Assembly (NCBI GenBank): GCA_003249955.1
Contig: QKHS01000101.1
Location: forward strand, 1-37,137
DNA length: 37,137 nt
Direction: 5' to 3'
Source: Bacteroidales bacterium
GTDB lineage: Bacteria; Bacteroidota; Bacteroidia; Bacteroidales; ML635J-15
Shown here: piece after piece, positions 15,645-23,741 of the stretch
Numbering within the stretch: the stretch's first letter is position 1
Layout: each line of letters begins with the position of its first letter
Made by a program: the position numbers and the translations under genes
Notes under the pieces: generated by a model
The model's input: the letters and a program-made list of their open reading frames with translations, nothing else
Told to the model about the DNA's origin: nothing
Databases searched by the model: none

Positions 15645-16477
15645 ACATTGCATTATCAACTCTGATTATTTTGATAATACTAATGCCAGGATTGGTTTTT
15701 AGAAGGTTCTATTTTTCTGGTGAATTTTCAAAACAATATTTTAAGTCATCGTTTTTCGAAATTATATTATCCTGTTTCTTTCCTGCAATTGTATTTCATT
15801 CAGCTTGGTTTTTTCTTATTCAAAATTTTAACATTGAAATAGATTTTCAGATTCTTGGATTGCTTATATCAGCACAAGATTTTCCTCAAGTTGCATTTGA
15901 AAACATTCAAGATAATTTTTTAAATATTGTATTATATCAACTGTCAATTTTATTAGTGGCCAGTATATCTGGGTATTTAATAAAATTTCTAATAAGAAAA
16001 TTTAAGTTAGATGTCAAATATAAGATATTAAGATTTAAAAATTTATGGCATTATATTTTAAAAGGAAAGTTTTTCGATTTTCCAAGAGCTGCATATGATT
16101 TAGTAAATGACAATGTCAAAAGTATTGAGTTAATATATATAGATGCTTTAGTTGACATTAATGAGGGAAGCGTAATATATGAAGGAATACTTGTAGATTA
16201 TGAGCTTTCAAATGACGGTGGATTGGAGCACATACAGTTAAAGGAAACTTATCGTAAATTTATAATTAATAATGAAGCGGAAACACATAAAGAATGTGAT
16301 GAATTATGTAAAAAACTATATCCTTTATGTAAATTGCAAGCAGTAGATTCTAATAGTATTAATATACCAGGCCATATTTTAATTTTACCATATAAATCAA
16401 TTATTAATTTAAATTTTTCGTACTACAAATTAATCAAGAATTCAGATGATAGTTATAATGTTCAATTAGTTAATTAG
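15641..16477 (+). CDS. Membrane protein with a cytoplasmic C-terminal domain (278 aa)
   Basis: Three to four hydrophobic segments lie in the first ~125 residues (around 3-17, 41-62, 66-75 and 107-120), beginning MNIALSTLIILIILMPGLVF. A soluble C-terminal domain (about 140-278) follows, with a strand-rich part around ALVDINEGSVIYEGILVDYE. This kind of small beta domain after TM helices is seen in poorly known membrane proteins found near defence genes. The family is not identified. It is translationally coupled to the 67-aa gene. It may be an accessory or moron gene of the surrounding element. Confidence 0.6.
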   Translation: MNIALSTLIILIILMPGLVFRRFYFSGEFSKQYFKSSFFEIILSCFFPAIVFHSAWFFLIQNFNIEIDFQILGLLISAQDFPQVAFENIQDNFLNIVLYQLSILLVASISGYLIKFLIRKFKLDVKYKILRFKNLWHYILKGKFFDFPRAAYDLVNDNVKSIELIYIDALVDINEGSVIYEGILVDYELSNDGGLEHIQLKETYRKFIINNEAETHKECDELCKKLYPLCKLQAVDSNSINIPGHILILPYKSIINLNFSYYKLIKNSDDSYNVQLVN

Positions 16478-16660
16478 CGATCTTTAGCAATACCTTAATA
16501 CTAATTATGGCAGAGTACAAGTAGTTGATTTATTTTTAAAATTTAATGGACAGTACCCATCCCTTACCGGAAATCACCCCCAATTATTCCACCTTACCCC
16601 ACTTAACAGAAACCACTAAATCAGCTTACCATATTATTGCAGTACAAAGTATTGCAAGAA

Positions 16661-17218
16661 ATGCCAAAGCTGAAAAACATACTCATAACAGCAGCCGTGA
16701 TCCTGACCTTCGGGATAGCGTGGAAATACTTTAAAAAATACAAAGACACCGAAAAATTAAAGATCGGCGACACCTCGCTGAAAACAGAAAAAGAAATAAA
16801 AAACCTGAACAGTCTCGTTGATATTTTCCAAAACGGCTTACGTGTAAAAGGATTTATCGGCATACGCAATTTCTCAGGCAGAGACTACACATTAAACCAG
16901 ATGAGCCTTGACTGTTATTCCCCAAAAACAAAAAAACTGGTAGCCGAACAAACCAATATACTACCCGGCAGCATAGTACTAAAAAACCGTCAGGAAACAA
17001 ATATCCCGCTTGAATACAATATCGATATAATCAATGCACTTTCAATCTTCAAAGAAAGTGATATCATACCAGCAGATACAACAGTATGGCAGATAATTTC
17101 AAAACCGGCAAGCTATTGGCCCGGCATCAACCTCAGAAAGCTCAAAATAAAACTTACCGGCTTTATCCAGGCAGAAGGAATCACACTCAGTATTAACGAA
17201 GATTATCTGCTGCTATGA
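16661..17218 (+). CDS. Membrane-anchored LEA-like beta-sandwich protein, first gene of the virus-like module
   Basis: ATG 16661 is preferred over 16637 because it places the TM helix (NILITAAVILTFGIAWKYF) directly at the N-terminus. Residues about 50-185 are strand-rich, with a central RVKGFIGIRNFSGRDYTL and a later LKIKLTGFIQAEGITLSI, resembling LEA-type beta sandwiches. The stop overlaps the next gene's ATG (ATGA at 17215), so it is coupled to the transglutaminase-like gene. It is probably a membrane-bound structural or assembly component. From here the DNA becomes visibly richer in GC. Confidence 0.6.
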   Translation: MPKLKNILITAAVILTFGIAWKYFKKYKDTEKLKIGDTSLKTEKEIKNLNSLVDIFQNGLRVKGFIGIRNFSGRDYTLNQMSLDCYSPKTKKLVAEQTNILPGSIVLKNRQETNIPLEYNIDIINALSIFKESDIIPADTTVWQIISKPASYWPGINLRKLKIKLTGFIQAEGITLSINEDYLLL

Positions 17219-17343
17219 AAGATTATACCGTATAGGGAAATACCATCCCCCTGAAATATTATGCAGATATAAACGACACCATCCCGGCAATAAAAAGAAT
17301 TGTCAGGGAACAATACCCTGCAGTCAAAGATCTTTCACTTGTT
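17215..17343 (+). other. Likely true 5' end of the transglutaminase-like gene, with an in-frame amber codon
   Basis: An ATG at 17215 overlaps the previous stop, as is usual in this cluster. It reads MKDYTV, then TAG (17233-17235), then GNTIPLKYYADINDTIPAIK and on into the main ORF without another stop. The sequence after the TAG is protein-like and lacks any ATG, so the start has probably been cut off by a CAG-to-TAG type change, unless the codon is suppressed. Confidence 0.55.
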
Positions 17344-19656
17344 TTGCAGGGCAACAACAGTCGTGAAACCTTCGAAAACATCTGGAACTTTGTGCGTCAG
17401 AATGTCCGTTATCAAAATGACGAACCCGGCAAAGAACAGTTGCGCAGGCCGCAAAGAACCCTGTACGACAAAACCGGAGACTGCGATGACATGAGCATAC
17501 TCATATCCTGCATACTTACAAACCTCGGGTATAAACACGAACTATATGTTGCTGCATATTCAAAAGAGAACGAATGGCAACACATTTATCCGGTAGCATA
17601 CAGCAATGACGGCAGCAGATACGTAATTGACTGCGTACCCGAAATCCCCTACTTCAATTATGAAGCAAAACCAATAAAAAACAAAATTATATTAAACATG
17701 CGATTAGAAGAATTAGGCTCGGTTCCCTCTGACATGATCAGTGAACTGACACAGGAATTTGACATAGACAATTTGTCCGGAGTATATAGCGAAGAAGACG
17801 AAACGGTAACAATACAAGGCTTACTCGGTAATGTTGCCATAGTTGATCAGTACGATGATTACGATACTGTACTGAGCGGATCGGAGCTTCAGCGCAATAT
17901 CATATTAAAACAACTTACAGATGCAAAACAGGCACTGGAAAAAGAAGTTAACAGCCCCACGGATATGTCACAGTTAAACGATAACCGTGCAGACCTGAGA
18001 CTGGTAACAGAAATAATCAATAATTATGATAATGAAGAAGGCTGCAACGAGGCAATCAGTGATGCAATAAACAGGCAGACACTTTATCAGAATTTCTACA
18101 AAGCAGTTCAGTTCGGTCTTAACGAAGCCATGAAAGGACTTTCCGGTGAAGCTGAGGACGACATGTACTACCTGAAAATTATGGGAGAAAACGGCATGCT
18201 CGAAGAACTGGTAAGCGACCAATACAGTACTGAGGATATGGAAGGACTTGCTGCCCTGAAACTATTCAATAAAAAAACTACCCCGAAGTCAGGAGGCTTA
18301 CTTAAAAAAATAGGAACTAAAGTAAAACAGGGAGTTAAGAAATTCAAGGAAAACAACCCCAAAATAGCAAAGGTCGGTCATGCTTTAAACAAATACAATC
18401 CTGCAACCTTCACATTGAGAAAATCAATGGAGGCCTTCCTTATGGCTAATGTTTTCTTCGTGGGCGAAAAACTTTCAATCGGTTATGCAACAGAAGCCGA
18501 AGCGAAAAAATTAGGCTATAGTAACGCCGAATGGAAGCAGTTTGTGGATGCCAAAAACAAGGCAGAACAAAAATGGCATTCTCTGGGAGGCGACAAAGCT
18601 TATTTCAAAAAAATGGTACTTAACAGCAGGGGAGCAAAAAAAGCCGGGCTGAAAGGAGAACTGGGTATAGCCCCTGCAGTTATTGCAGCAGTAACCAAAG
18701 TATTCGGGGGAATTATAGATATTGTAAAAAAACTGAAACTGAGAAAAAGAGACGGCAGCATTGTCGATGAAACCAAAGAAACTCCATCCGGCAGTGATAC
18801 AGATACCGGAACTGATACTAAAACAAAAACTAAAAGTATGGATGCAGGTGAAAAAGAAAACCTTCAGTATAAAGACAGCGGTTCAGAGGCTGATAATGCC
18901 AATATTGAAACCGATGAAAAAACTGGTCTTAGTGTTGAAACAGTTACCGGTGAAGACGGCAAAGAAACAAAGGTTTACCGTGACAAAGATGGCAACGAGA
19001 TAAGCAGGATTAAATATTTCCTTACGAAAAACAAAACTATGGTAATAATAGTGGCTGTTGTTATCACCATAGGTATTGCCGGACTGATAATCCGGAAAAT
19101 CCGCCAGCGTTCTCTGAGAGGATTAGGCGAAGCCGGGCTTTCAAAAAAACAGGAAAATTTTATAAAACGCCAGGGCTTGAATAATAAGGCTTATGCATCA
19201 TTAATAAGGGAAGAAATCAGAAAAGACAAAAAACCTTATGACAACAGTAACCGGAAGAAATATTATAAAAAAATATTCAGGGAAGCATTTAATAAACCTT
19301 TGTCCCCCAAACAGGTATCGGCAGCTCATAATTATAACAGTATGCAGAAACAGGTAAGGGAACTGGCGAAAGCCAAAGGCGGCGGTTCAAGAGCCTGGAA
19401 GGCGGCATGGGCCGAGGTAAAAAAAAAAAGGATAGCTGAACCTGAATTAAATTTTAGCGGGATGAAAAGAAAAAACACATCAAAAAGACATTTAAAACCC
19501 GTGAAATACCGGGGAGTTGCAGGCAAAGCCAAAAACACGGAAGTTTCTGACAGGTTCAAAAAAATTACCGGCAGGGCAAAGAAAACAAGGCAGAGACATC
19601 CTAAAATGAAATGGAAAAACTGTATAAGACAAGCTTCACAGGAACTGTACGGATAG
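17344..19656 (+). CDS. Transglutaminase-fold membrane protein with a basic C-terminus (virus-like module)
   Basis: 770 aa from the TTG at 17344; the frame is open back to 17236. Residues 1-110 are a transglutaminase-like domain with the triad Cys47 (TGDCDDMS), His80 (WQHIYPV) and Asp96 (VIDCVPE). A helical middle follows, including LRKSMEAFLMANVFFVGEKL and a segment with WHSLGGDKAYF. Then come an acidic Thr/Asp/Lys linker (about 480-545), one TM helix (about 565-586, MVIIVAVVITIGIAGLII) and a very basic, possibly nucleic-acid-binding tail. The fold cross-links or cleaves peptides. Such a large membrane protein in a run of small ones suggests a virion or vertex component. It ends in TAG. Confidence 0.7.
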   Translation: MQGNNSRETFENIWNFVRQNVRYQNDEPGKEQLRRPQRTLYDKTGDCDDMSILISCILTNLGYKHELYVAAYSKENEWQHIYPVAYSNDGSRYVIDCVPEIPYFNYEAKPIKNKIILNMRLEELGSVPSDMISELTQEFDIDNLSGVYSEEDETVTIQGLLGNVAIVDQYDDYDTVLSGSELQRNIILKQLTDAKQALEKEVNSPTDMSQLNDNRADLRLVTEIINNYDNEEGCNEAISDAINRQTLYQNFYKAVQFGLNEAMKGLSGEAEDDMYYLKIMGENGMLEELVSDQYSTEDMEGLAALKLFNKKTTPKSGGLLKKIGTKVKQGVKKFKENNPKIAKVGHALNKYNPATFTLRKSMEAFLMANVFFVGEKLSIGYATEAEAKKLGYSNAEWKQFVDAKNKAEQKWHSLGGDKAYFKKMVLNSRGAKKAGLKGELGIAPAVIAAVTKVFGGIIDIVKKLKLRKRDGSIVDETKETPSGSDTDTGTDTKTKTKSMDAGEKENLQYKDSGSEADNANIETDEKTGLSVETVTGEDGKETKVYRDKDGNEISRIKYFLTKNKTMVIIVAVVITIGIAGLIIRKIRQRSLRGLGEAGLSKKQENFIKRQGLNNKAYASLIREEIRKDKKPYDNSNRKKYYKKIFREAFNKPLSPKQVSAAHNYNSMQKQVRELAKAKGGGSRAWKAAWAEVKKKRIAEPELNFSGMKRKNTSKRHLKPVKYRGVAGKAKNTEVSDRFKKITGRAKKTRQRHPKMKWKNCIRQASQELYG

Positions 19657-19698
19657 AAGTACTTAAAGTACTTAAAGTGTCTAAAGTACTTAAAGTTA
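19657..19698. repeat. Short tandem repeat of AAAGTACTT
   Basis: AAGTACTTAAAGTACTTAAA, then a degenerate AGTGTCT unit and another AAAGTACTTAAAG. Period 9, about four units, directly after a stop codon. The unit contains the palindrome AAGTACTT. No function is assigned; it may be an extragenic spacer or regulator-binding array before the candidate capsid gene. Confidence 0.5.
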
Positions 19699-19740
19699 AT
19701 GTATAAAACGACTTAGTTTTTTTAATTAAATATTTACAAA

Positions 19741-20382
19741 ATGAGTGAAATAACAAACGAGGAGATTATCCTCAGCGGATTAAGCGGCAATGTGGATGCC
19801 GGTGCAGAGAGCAGGAAAAAAGCTGCCCAGTTTTCAAAAATAGGGGCCAGCACTTTCAGAATGCAAATGATAGAAAGAATTCCTAATCTTCCTGTCAATA
19901 TGCAGAAGATGCTAAAGGAAGACAGGGCGCAGATTTCCGACAAGGAATATTTTGTTATCCGTGAACTGGCGGGAACCAGCACGGATGTAATAAAGAAAAA
20001 CGAGAAGAGTGAAGCGGGGCTCCGGAATATCGACGATGCCGAGCTGGCGGAAAATCAGTTTTTCCTGTTGTCTGCCATAAGCCTGCAATACAGAAGCGGA
20101 AACGCCGGACGTTTTGAAGAGTTATTCCCGGACTTCCTTGCAAATGCCGTGTTCACCTTTAAAATTGCAACCCGTGAGATTATGAGCAAGAACCCGGTTG
20201 ATATGTTTCAGGCTCCGGTATTCGGGTACAACACTAACAGGGATTTCGGGGTAATCATCCTTAACAATCCCAAGCTGATAGTACCGAAGAAAACAATTGC
20301 CTTTGACATTGAGGATGCTCCCTCTGCCATGAGTGGTATGGTAAAGCTGAAACTTATAGGCACAGAGGTTAAAAGTTACTGA
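19741..20382 (+). CDS. Candidate capsid protein (213 aa)
   Basis: An N-terminal basic helical part (residues 1-80, including MQMIERIPNLPVNMQKML) precedes a strand-rich half: AENQFFLLSAISLQYRS, then NAVFTFKIATREIMSKNPVD and FGVIILNNPKLIVPKKTIAF, ending MVKLKLIGTEVKSY. Strands ending in a 'NP-K-I-x-P' turn and a final 'KLxLIGTE' strand are what I would expect of a jelly-roll coat protein of a tailless phage. A double jelly roll would usually be larger. It is preceded by the only sizeable gap in the module and followed by a hairpin, as for highly expressed genes. The capsid role is inference. Confidence 0.45.
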   Translation: MSEITNEEIILSGLSGNVDAGAESRKKAAQFSKIGASTFRMQMIERIPNLPVNMQKMLKEDRAQISDKEYFVIRELAGTSTDVIKKNEKSEAGLRNIDDAELAENQFFLLSAISLQYRSGNAGRFEELFPDFLANAVFTFKIATREIMSKNPVDMFQAPVFGYNTNRDFGVIILNNPKLIVPKKTIAFDIEDAPSAMSGMVKLKLIGTEVKSY

Positions 20383-20383
20383 C

Positions 20384-20413
20384 AAACAGGCTTCCGGCAA
20401 ACCGGACCTGTTT
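20384..20413 (+). terminator. Hairpin after the candidate capsid gene (terminator or mRNA stabiliser)
   Basis: AAACAGG (20384-20390) with CCTGTTT (20407-20413), and inner TCCGG (20393-20397) with CCGGA (20402-20406). No long T run follows, so partial termination or 3'-end protection of the upstream message is more likely than a full stop. Confidence 0.55.
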
Positions 20414-20446
20414 ACATTAGTTCATAAAAACTAAATATTAAAAGCA

Positions 20447-20815
20447 ATGGATACAAACCTGATAAAAGCTCTCTCCAAAGAGGATAGAATAAAACTGGCT
20501 GCCATGATACGCAGAGACCCTGAATTACGTAATGCTGTAAACGGTATAGGCGGACTAAGCGAAAGTTCCCCGTACGGCTTACTGCAGGGAACAATTTCCA
20601 ATAAAGGCCTGGCTGTTTCGGGAATTGATGTTATTGCCAAACACACTGACGGGACAGAGTATAAAGCCAAAACCAACCAGTACGGGTATTTTACCCTGCT
20701 CCTGAAAGATGGCACATATACTACCCGTAGCACATTAGATGGTGTGGAGGCTTCATCTGAAACTGTGATTGTCAAAGGCAAGACTTTAACTTTTGATCAC
20801 GATTTCGGCAAATAA
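20447..20815 (+). CDS. Small protein with a carboxypeptidase-regulatory-like Ig fold (122 aa)
   Basis: Residues 1-40 are helical (LSKEDRIKLAAMIRRDPELR). Residues about 45-122 form a CarboxypepD_reg-like beta sandwich: GLLQGTISNKGLAVSGIDVI, then KTNQYGYFTLLLKDGTYTTR and TVIVKGKTLTFDHDFGK. Such domains decorate surface or virion proteins. With no signal peptide and its position after the candidate capsid gene, a spike or capsid decoration role is plausible. The domain call is firm; the role is inference. Confidence 0.65.
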   Translation: MDTNLIKALSKEDRIKLAAMIRRDPELRNAVNGIGGLSESSPYGLLQGTISNKGLAVSGIDVIAKHTDGTEYKAKTNQYGYFTLLLKDGTYTTRSTLDGVEASSETVIVKGKTLTFDHDFGK

Positions 20816-20844
20816 TAATTATAAAATCAAAGCTTAAAAGAATT

Positions 20845-21075
20845 ATGAACTGGCTGAAAAGATATCTGGAAGAGCATGAAGGTGTTGACTCTCTTATTCG
20901 TCTGCAGTCTCTGGCAACATTGATTTTTGCATTTGTTATGATTGTCTGGCAAATGATAAAAGGCAATATTTATTTTGAACTGGATGCTCTGCTGATTACT
21001 GCCAGTTTTGCTCCAAAGGCTCTTCAGAAGTTTGCCGAAGCAAGTTTATACAGACAGGAGGAAAAGCATGAATAA
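20845..21075 (+). CDS. Small membrane protein, holin-like (76 aa)
   Basis: Starts MNWLKRYLEEHEGVD, then two hydrophobic segments around SLATLIFAFVMIVWQMI (about 22-40) and FELDALLITASFAP (about 45-60), and a charged tail RQEEKHE. Length and layout fit a phage holin or a small viral membrane protein. Its last 8 bases overlap the next gene, and AGGAGG precedes that gene's ATG. Confidence 0.55.
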   Translation: MNWLKRYLEEHEGVDSLIRLQSLATLIFAFVMIVWQMIKGNIYFELDALLITASFAPKALQKFAEASLYRQEEKHE

Positions 21076-21325
21076 CGACACTGTTTTCGGGATAATAATC
21101 AGCGTGCTGCTGTCTGTAAACGGCATAACCCTGACTTTTTTCGTGGCAAATGTACGGGAACTGAAAAAGGTTATCCAGGAACTGGCACTGGCAATAAAAG
21201 GAAGTCAGAAGGACATCGAGTATTTAAGCAAGTCTGTTCAGCTTCATGCCAAAATTCTGGAAAGGCACTCGGTGGAAATCGAGGAAATAAGAATCAATGC
21301 GGAACGTAACAAAGGAGAAAAATAA
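21068..21325 (+). CDS. Small membrane-anchored coiled-coil protein (85 aa)
   Basis: ATG 21068 is chosen over 21008: it has an AGGAGG 12-7 bases upstream and gives an N-terminal TM helix (VFGIIISVLLSVNGITLTFF). The rest is a long heptad-like helix (LKKVIQELALAIKGSQKDIE, then LHAKILERHSVEIEEIR). This is the layout of hemolysin-XhlA-type or spanin-like lysis accessories and of small viral membrane proteins. It overlaps the holin-like gene, so the two are coupled. Confidence 0.55.
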   Translation: MNNDTVFGIIISVLLSVNGITLTFFVANVRELKKVIQELALAIKGSQKDIEYLSKSVQLHAKILERHSVEIEEIRINAERNKGEK

Positions 21326-21327
21326 TA

Positions 21328-21729
21328 ATGACGGAATTAAGTAAAACTGATTTTATAATTCAGTGTATTGAAAAGGAAATAAGTTCTGACAAAGTACACG
21401 AACTTAAAGAAGAACTGGATAAGGATTACAGATATCTTGCCGGGATTGCCGTTTCTGATGTAAATGCCGGTGAAAACTCGGTTCTGGAGCAGTTTAAAAT
21501 CAAGGGGCGTGATGTTTTGCCGGAGGGCTTTGAGCTTGCCCATATTATGTGCTCCGGCAGTGTGTCTCCAAACAAAAGATTTTTTTCATGGTTCAGGCCG
21601 GTAGCGGTTTCGGGTGACGAAATACTTATCCGTTTCCGTGATCCTGACTGGGCTCAGAATTATAACCTGCAGATACAGGTATTGTTAACCAATAATCCGG
21701 ATGAGATAGTAAATGTTCTGTTTGCTTAA
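21328..21729 (+). CDS. Hypothetical virus-module protein, beta-rich (133 aa)
   Basis: A helical start (TDFIIQCIEKEISSDKVHEL) precedes a strand-rich domain: LEQFKIKGRDVLPEGFELAH, then SPNKRFFSWFRPVAVSGDEI and NLQIQVLLTNNPDEIVNVLF. The gene starts 2 bases after the preceding stop and overlaps the next gene by 17 bases. The fold could be a small jelly roll, making it a candidate minor capsid or spike protein. No homologue is recognised. Confidence 0.5.
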   Translation: MTELSKTDFIIQCIEKEISSDKVHELKEELDKDYRYLAGIAVSDVNAGENSVLEQFKIKGRDVLPEGFELAHIMCSGSVSPNKRFFSWFRPVAVSGDEILIRFRDPDWAQNYNLQIQVLLTNNPDEIVNVLFA

Positions 21730-22018
21730 GATATATGGGGGTATTCCTGAAAATCAGGGTAGTGAGGCGTTTTGCTTCACAAAAAAGGGTTTTAAGAGAG
21801 TTCTCGGTGCTTTTTGTTCGGGCGGGGCTGATCTGTCTCTGGTTTTTGACAACGGGAATAAGGTGGTGCTGCACGGGTTTGAGTTTGTCAAAAACTCTGA
21901 TTGCCCGCCCAACAAAAGGCTTTTTATTTTTCAGGAACCGGCAGAAGCGGGACTTATTTACGGGGTTGTTTCTTCTCAAACGGGAAAAGGGGTTTCTGTT
22001 TATTTAATTCTTGAATAG
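21713..22018 (+). CDS. Hypothetical virus-module protein (101 aa)
   Basis: It starts MFCLLKIYGGIPENQ and overlaps the 133-aa gene by 17 bases. A strand-rich middle (ADLSLVFDNGNKVVLHGFEF) and end (GLIYGVVSSQTGKGVSVYLI) suggest a small beta fold. A competing frame at 21735-22007 has similar length but poorer protein-like composition. It ends in TAG one base before the next ATG. The tight packing argues that it is translated; the function is unknown. Confidence 0.45.
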   Translation: MFCLLKIYGGIPENQGSEAFCFTKKGFKRVLGAFCSGGADLSLVFDNGNKVVLHGFEFVKNSDCPPNKRLFIFQEPAEAGLIYGVVSSQTGKGVSVYLILE

Positions 22019-22019
22019 T

Positions 22020-22358
22020 ATGAATGGAACTGACAGCATTTTGCAGGCTATGATAATGAATGAGGCTCAGGGAGAGCATGAGTTTGTCATCTCTCATCAT
22101 ATGGCGGAAAGTCCGCACCGTATTGATGTTGCAAGGGACGAAACGGTTTTCATTCAAAGGATAAGCATTGAAGCTTCGGCGGATTTCTGGCTGGAGTTTC
22201 ATTCTGCAACTGAAAGCAGGCTTATTCAAAAGCAGGTGTCTGCCCTGCAAAAAATTGATGATGAAATCATTACCAGGCACAAGGGTTCTGTAAATTTTTC
22301 CCGGTCTTCGGAATTTGACTTCGTGGTTCTGTATGTAAAACTAAAATCAATAAAGTAA
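22020..22358 (+). CDS. Hypothetical virus-module protein, beta-rich (112 aa)
   Basis: The ATG at 22020 is one base after the previous stop, so it is preferred to 22011. Strands are visible in EHEFVISHHMAESPHRIDVA, TVFIQRISIEASADFWLEFH and SEFDFVVLYVKLKSIK. The last strand resembles the C-terminal strands of the candidate capsid proteins upstream. It overlaps the next gene by one base (TAATG). The function is not known; a structural role is suspected. Confidence 0.45.
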   Translation: MNGTDSILQAMIMNEAQGEHEFVISHHMAESPHRIDVARDETVFIQRISIEASADFWLEFHSATESRLIQKQVSALQKIDDEIITRHKGSVNFSRSSEFDFVVLYVKLKSIK

Positions 22359-23452
22359 TGCAGCATATTTTTGACATACATGATTATGATGAAAATTTTG
22401 CAGAACGTTTCTGCAGCCAGACCATACCCATTTATGATTTGTGGAGTGTGCGCCCTTTGCAGAATCAAATGAAGGAAATGATTTCCGGCACTTCTGAGGA
22501 AGTTGAAAAGTTCCGCAATTTTCTGACTGATCATTCCAATAAGGATTATCCTCATGAACTGGTTATAGTTATCGGCAATGCTGAAAGGAACAATCCCGGG
22601 AACATGCTTAACTCTACCAAGAAGTATTTCAAACTTAAGTTTGATAAATTCAAGGGTAACGATCTGGGCGAACCTTTGTTCCTGGGCTCAGCACAGCCAT
22701 ACCCTACCGGTCAGGAGCAATTAATACCACTGGGATTTCAGGGTTTTTCTCAGAGGCCGCAAAACGGCATGGGTGGTTTCGGGGGATTTCCTTATCATGA
22801 ACTTCAGGGTATTATTGATAAAAATGTTTCTGATGCTACCCGGTCAATAAAGGCTGAATATGATGAGATTTCAGCAAAAAGGGAAACTGAATCCATCAAG
22901 AGAATTGCTGAACTTGAAATGAAAATGGAACTCTATAAACTGGAGTTAAAGGCAAAGGAGATCAAGGATAAGGAAAGGAAATTAATGGAGGATCTGGAGG
23001 AGTTTGAGGAAAAGAAAGCCGAAGGCCTGGGAACTGTAAAGGAATATACAAAAACTATTGCCGGGGGTTTGCTGGAACTAGGGAAGTCTGCACTTGGATT
23101 GTCTGAGGCTGACGATCTGTTCAGGAAGTCATCTAAAAAGAAGAACAATGAATCAGGACAGTCTAAAACTGATCTGAAAGGTACTCCGGCAGATTTTGAG
23201 GATGAAGGTTTTACACCTAAACCGGGAAAGAAAGAATCCGGAGATTCGGATTTCAGTCGCCTGCTGGGTGCAATCAGGGCTTTGTCTGATGAACAGAAAA
23301 TGCAGCTTATGGATGTTCTGATACCTGATGACGGGGATGACGGGGATGACGAAAACGACGTGAACAACGAAAATAACGGCAATAATATGCCTGATGAGCC
23401 GGACGAAGAATTTACAGACACTAAAAATACTGAAACAAATGAAAACTTATGA
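22358..23452 (+). CDS. Coiled-coil structural protein of the virus-like module (364 aa)
   Basis: The N-terminal ~110 residues are mixed and end KKYFKLKFDKFKGNDLG. A glycine/proline-rich stretch (GFSQRPQNGMGGFGGFPYH) leads into a long charged coiled coil (about 165-230: KRIAELEMKMELYKLELKAK and following). A helical patch follows (GGLLELGKSALGLSEADDLF), then a low-complexity acidic tail (GDDGDDENDVNNENNGNN). Such proteins are scaffold-like or link a membrane to a capsid. The last 14 bases overlap the next gene. The family is not recognised. Confidence 0.5.
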   Translation: MQHIFDIHDYDENFAERFCSQTIPIYDLWSVRPLQNQMKEMISGTSEEVEKFRNFLTDHSNKDYPHELVIVIGNAERNNPGNMLNSTKKYFKLKFDKFKGNDLGEPLFLGSAQPYPTGQEQLIPLGFQGFSQRPQNGMGGFGGFPYHELQGIIDKNVSDATRSIKAEYDEISAKRETESIKRIAELEMKMELYKLELKAKEIKDKERKLMEDLEEFEEKKAEGLGTVKEYTKTIAGGLLELGKSALGLSEADDLFRKSSKKKNNESGQSKTDLKGTPADFEDEGFTPKPGKKESGDSDFSRLLGAIRALSDEQKMQLMDVLIPDDGDDGDDENDVNNENNGNNMPDEPDEEFTDTKNTETNENL

Positions 23453-23738
23453 TTTATCTATAGTCATTAACGAGGATGGACAGGAACTTTATAAAAAGTT
23501 AAAACTTGATGCTGAGAACAGTACTGAACTTTCTCAAAAGCTTAATGCTCTTAAAATACTTAACAGGTCTGTAAGTCATGAGGATTTTATAAGTACTGTG
23601 GAAATGATACATGAGAAGCCGGGACTTGTTCCGGTGGTCAAAGAAATGCTTGAAGAGGGCGAAGAGCTCACGGAAGCGCAATTAATGGTAAGGCTGCCCA
23701 GGTATGTAAAAAAGGTACTGGCGGTTTTAAAATCTTAA
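23439..23738 (+). CDS. Hypothetical helical protein (99 aa)
   Basis: The open frame begins at 23394, but ATG 23439 (MKTYDLSIVINEDGQ), with a 14-base overlap onto the previous gene, fits the packing better. A predicted strand at the start is followed by helices (KKLKLDAENSTELSQKLNAL, HEKPGLVPVVKEMLEEGEEL). No signal or TM segment. Unknown function in the virus-like module. Confidence 0.5.
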   Translation: MKTYDLSIVINEDGQELYKKLKLDAENSTELSQKLNALKILNRSVSHEDFISTVEMIHEKPGLVPVVKEMLEEGEELTEAQLMVRLPRYVKKVLAVLKS

Positions 23739-23741
23739 ACT

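Noticed and set aside
16546-16734. 62-aa ORF before the virus-like module
   Set aside because: Overlaps the well-supported membrane protein gene in another frame and has no protein-like features.
17215-19656. Element-wide recoding of TAG as glutamine
   Set aside because: At least two genes of the same run (ending at 19656 and 22018) use TAG as their stop just before or near the next gene.
21735-22007. Alternative 90-aa frame inside the 101-aa gene
   Set aside because: Arg/Phe/Leu-rich composition typical of an out-of-frame shadow; the 101-aa frame packs correctly with both neighbours.
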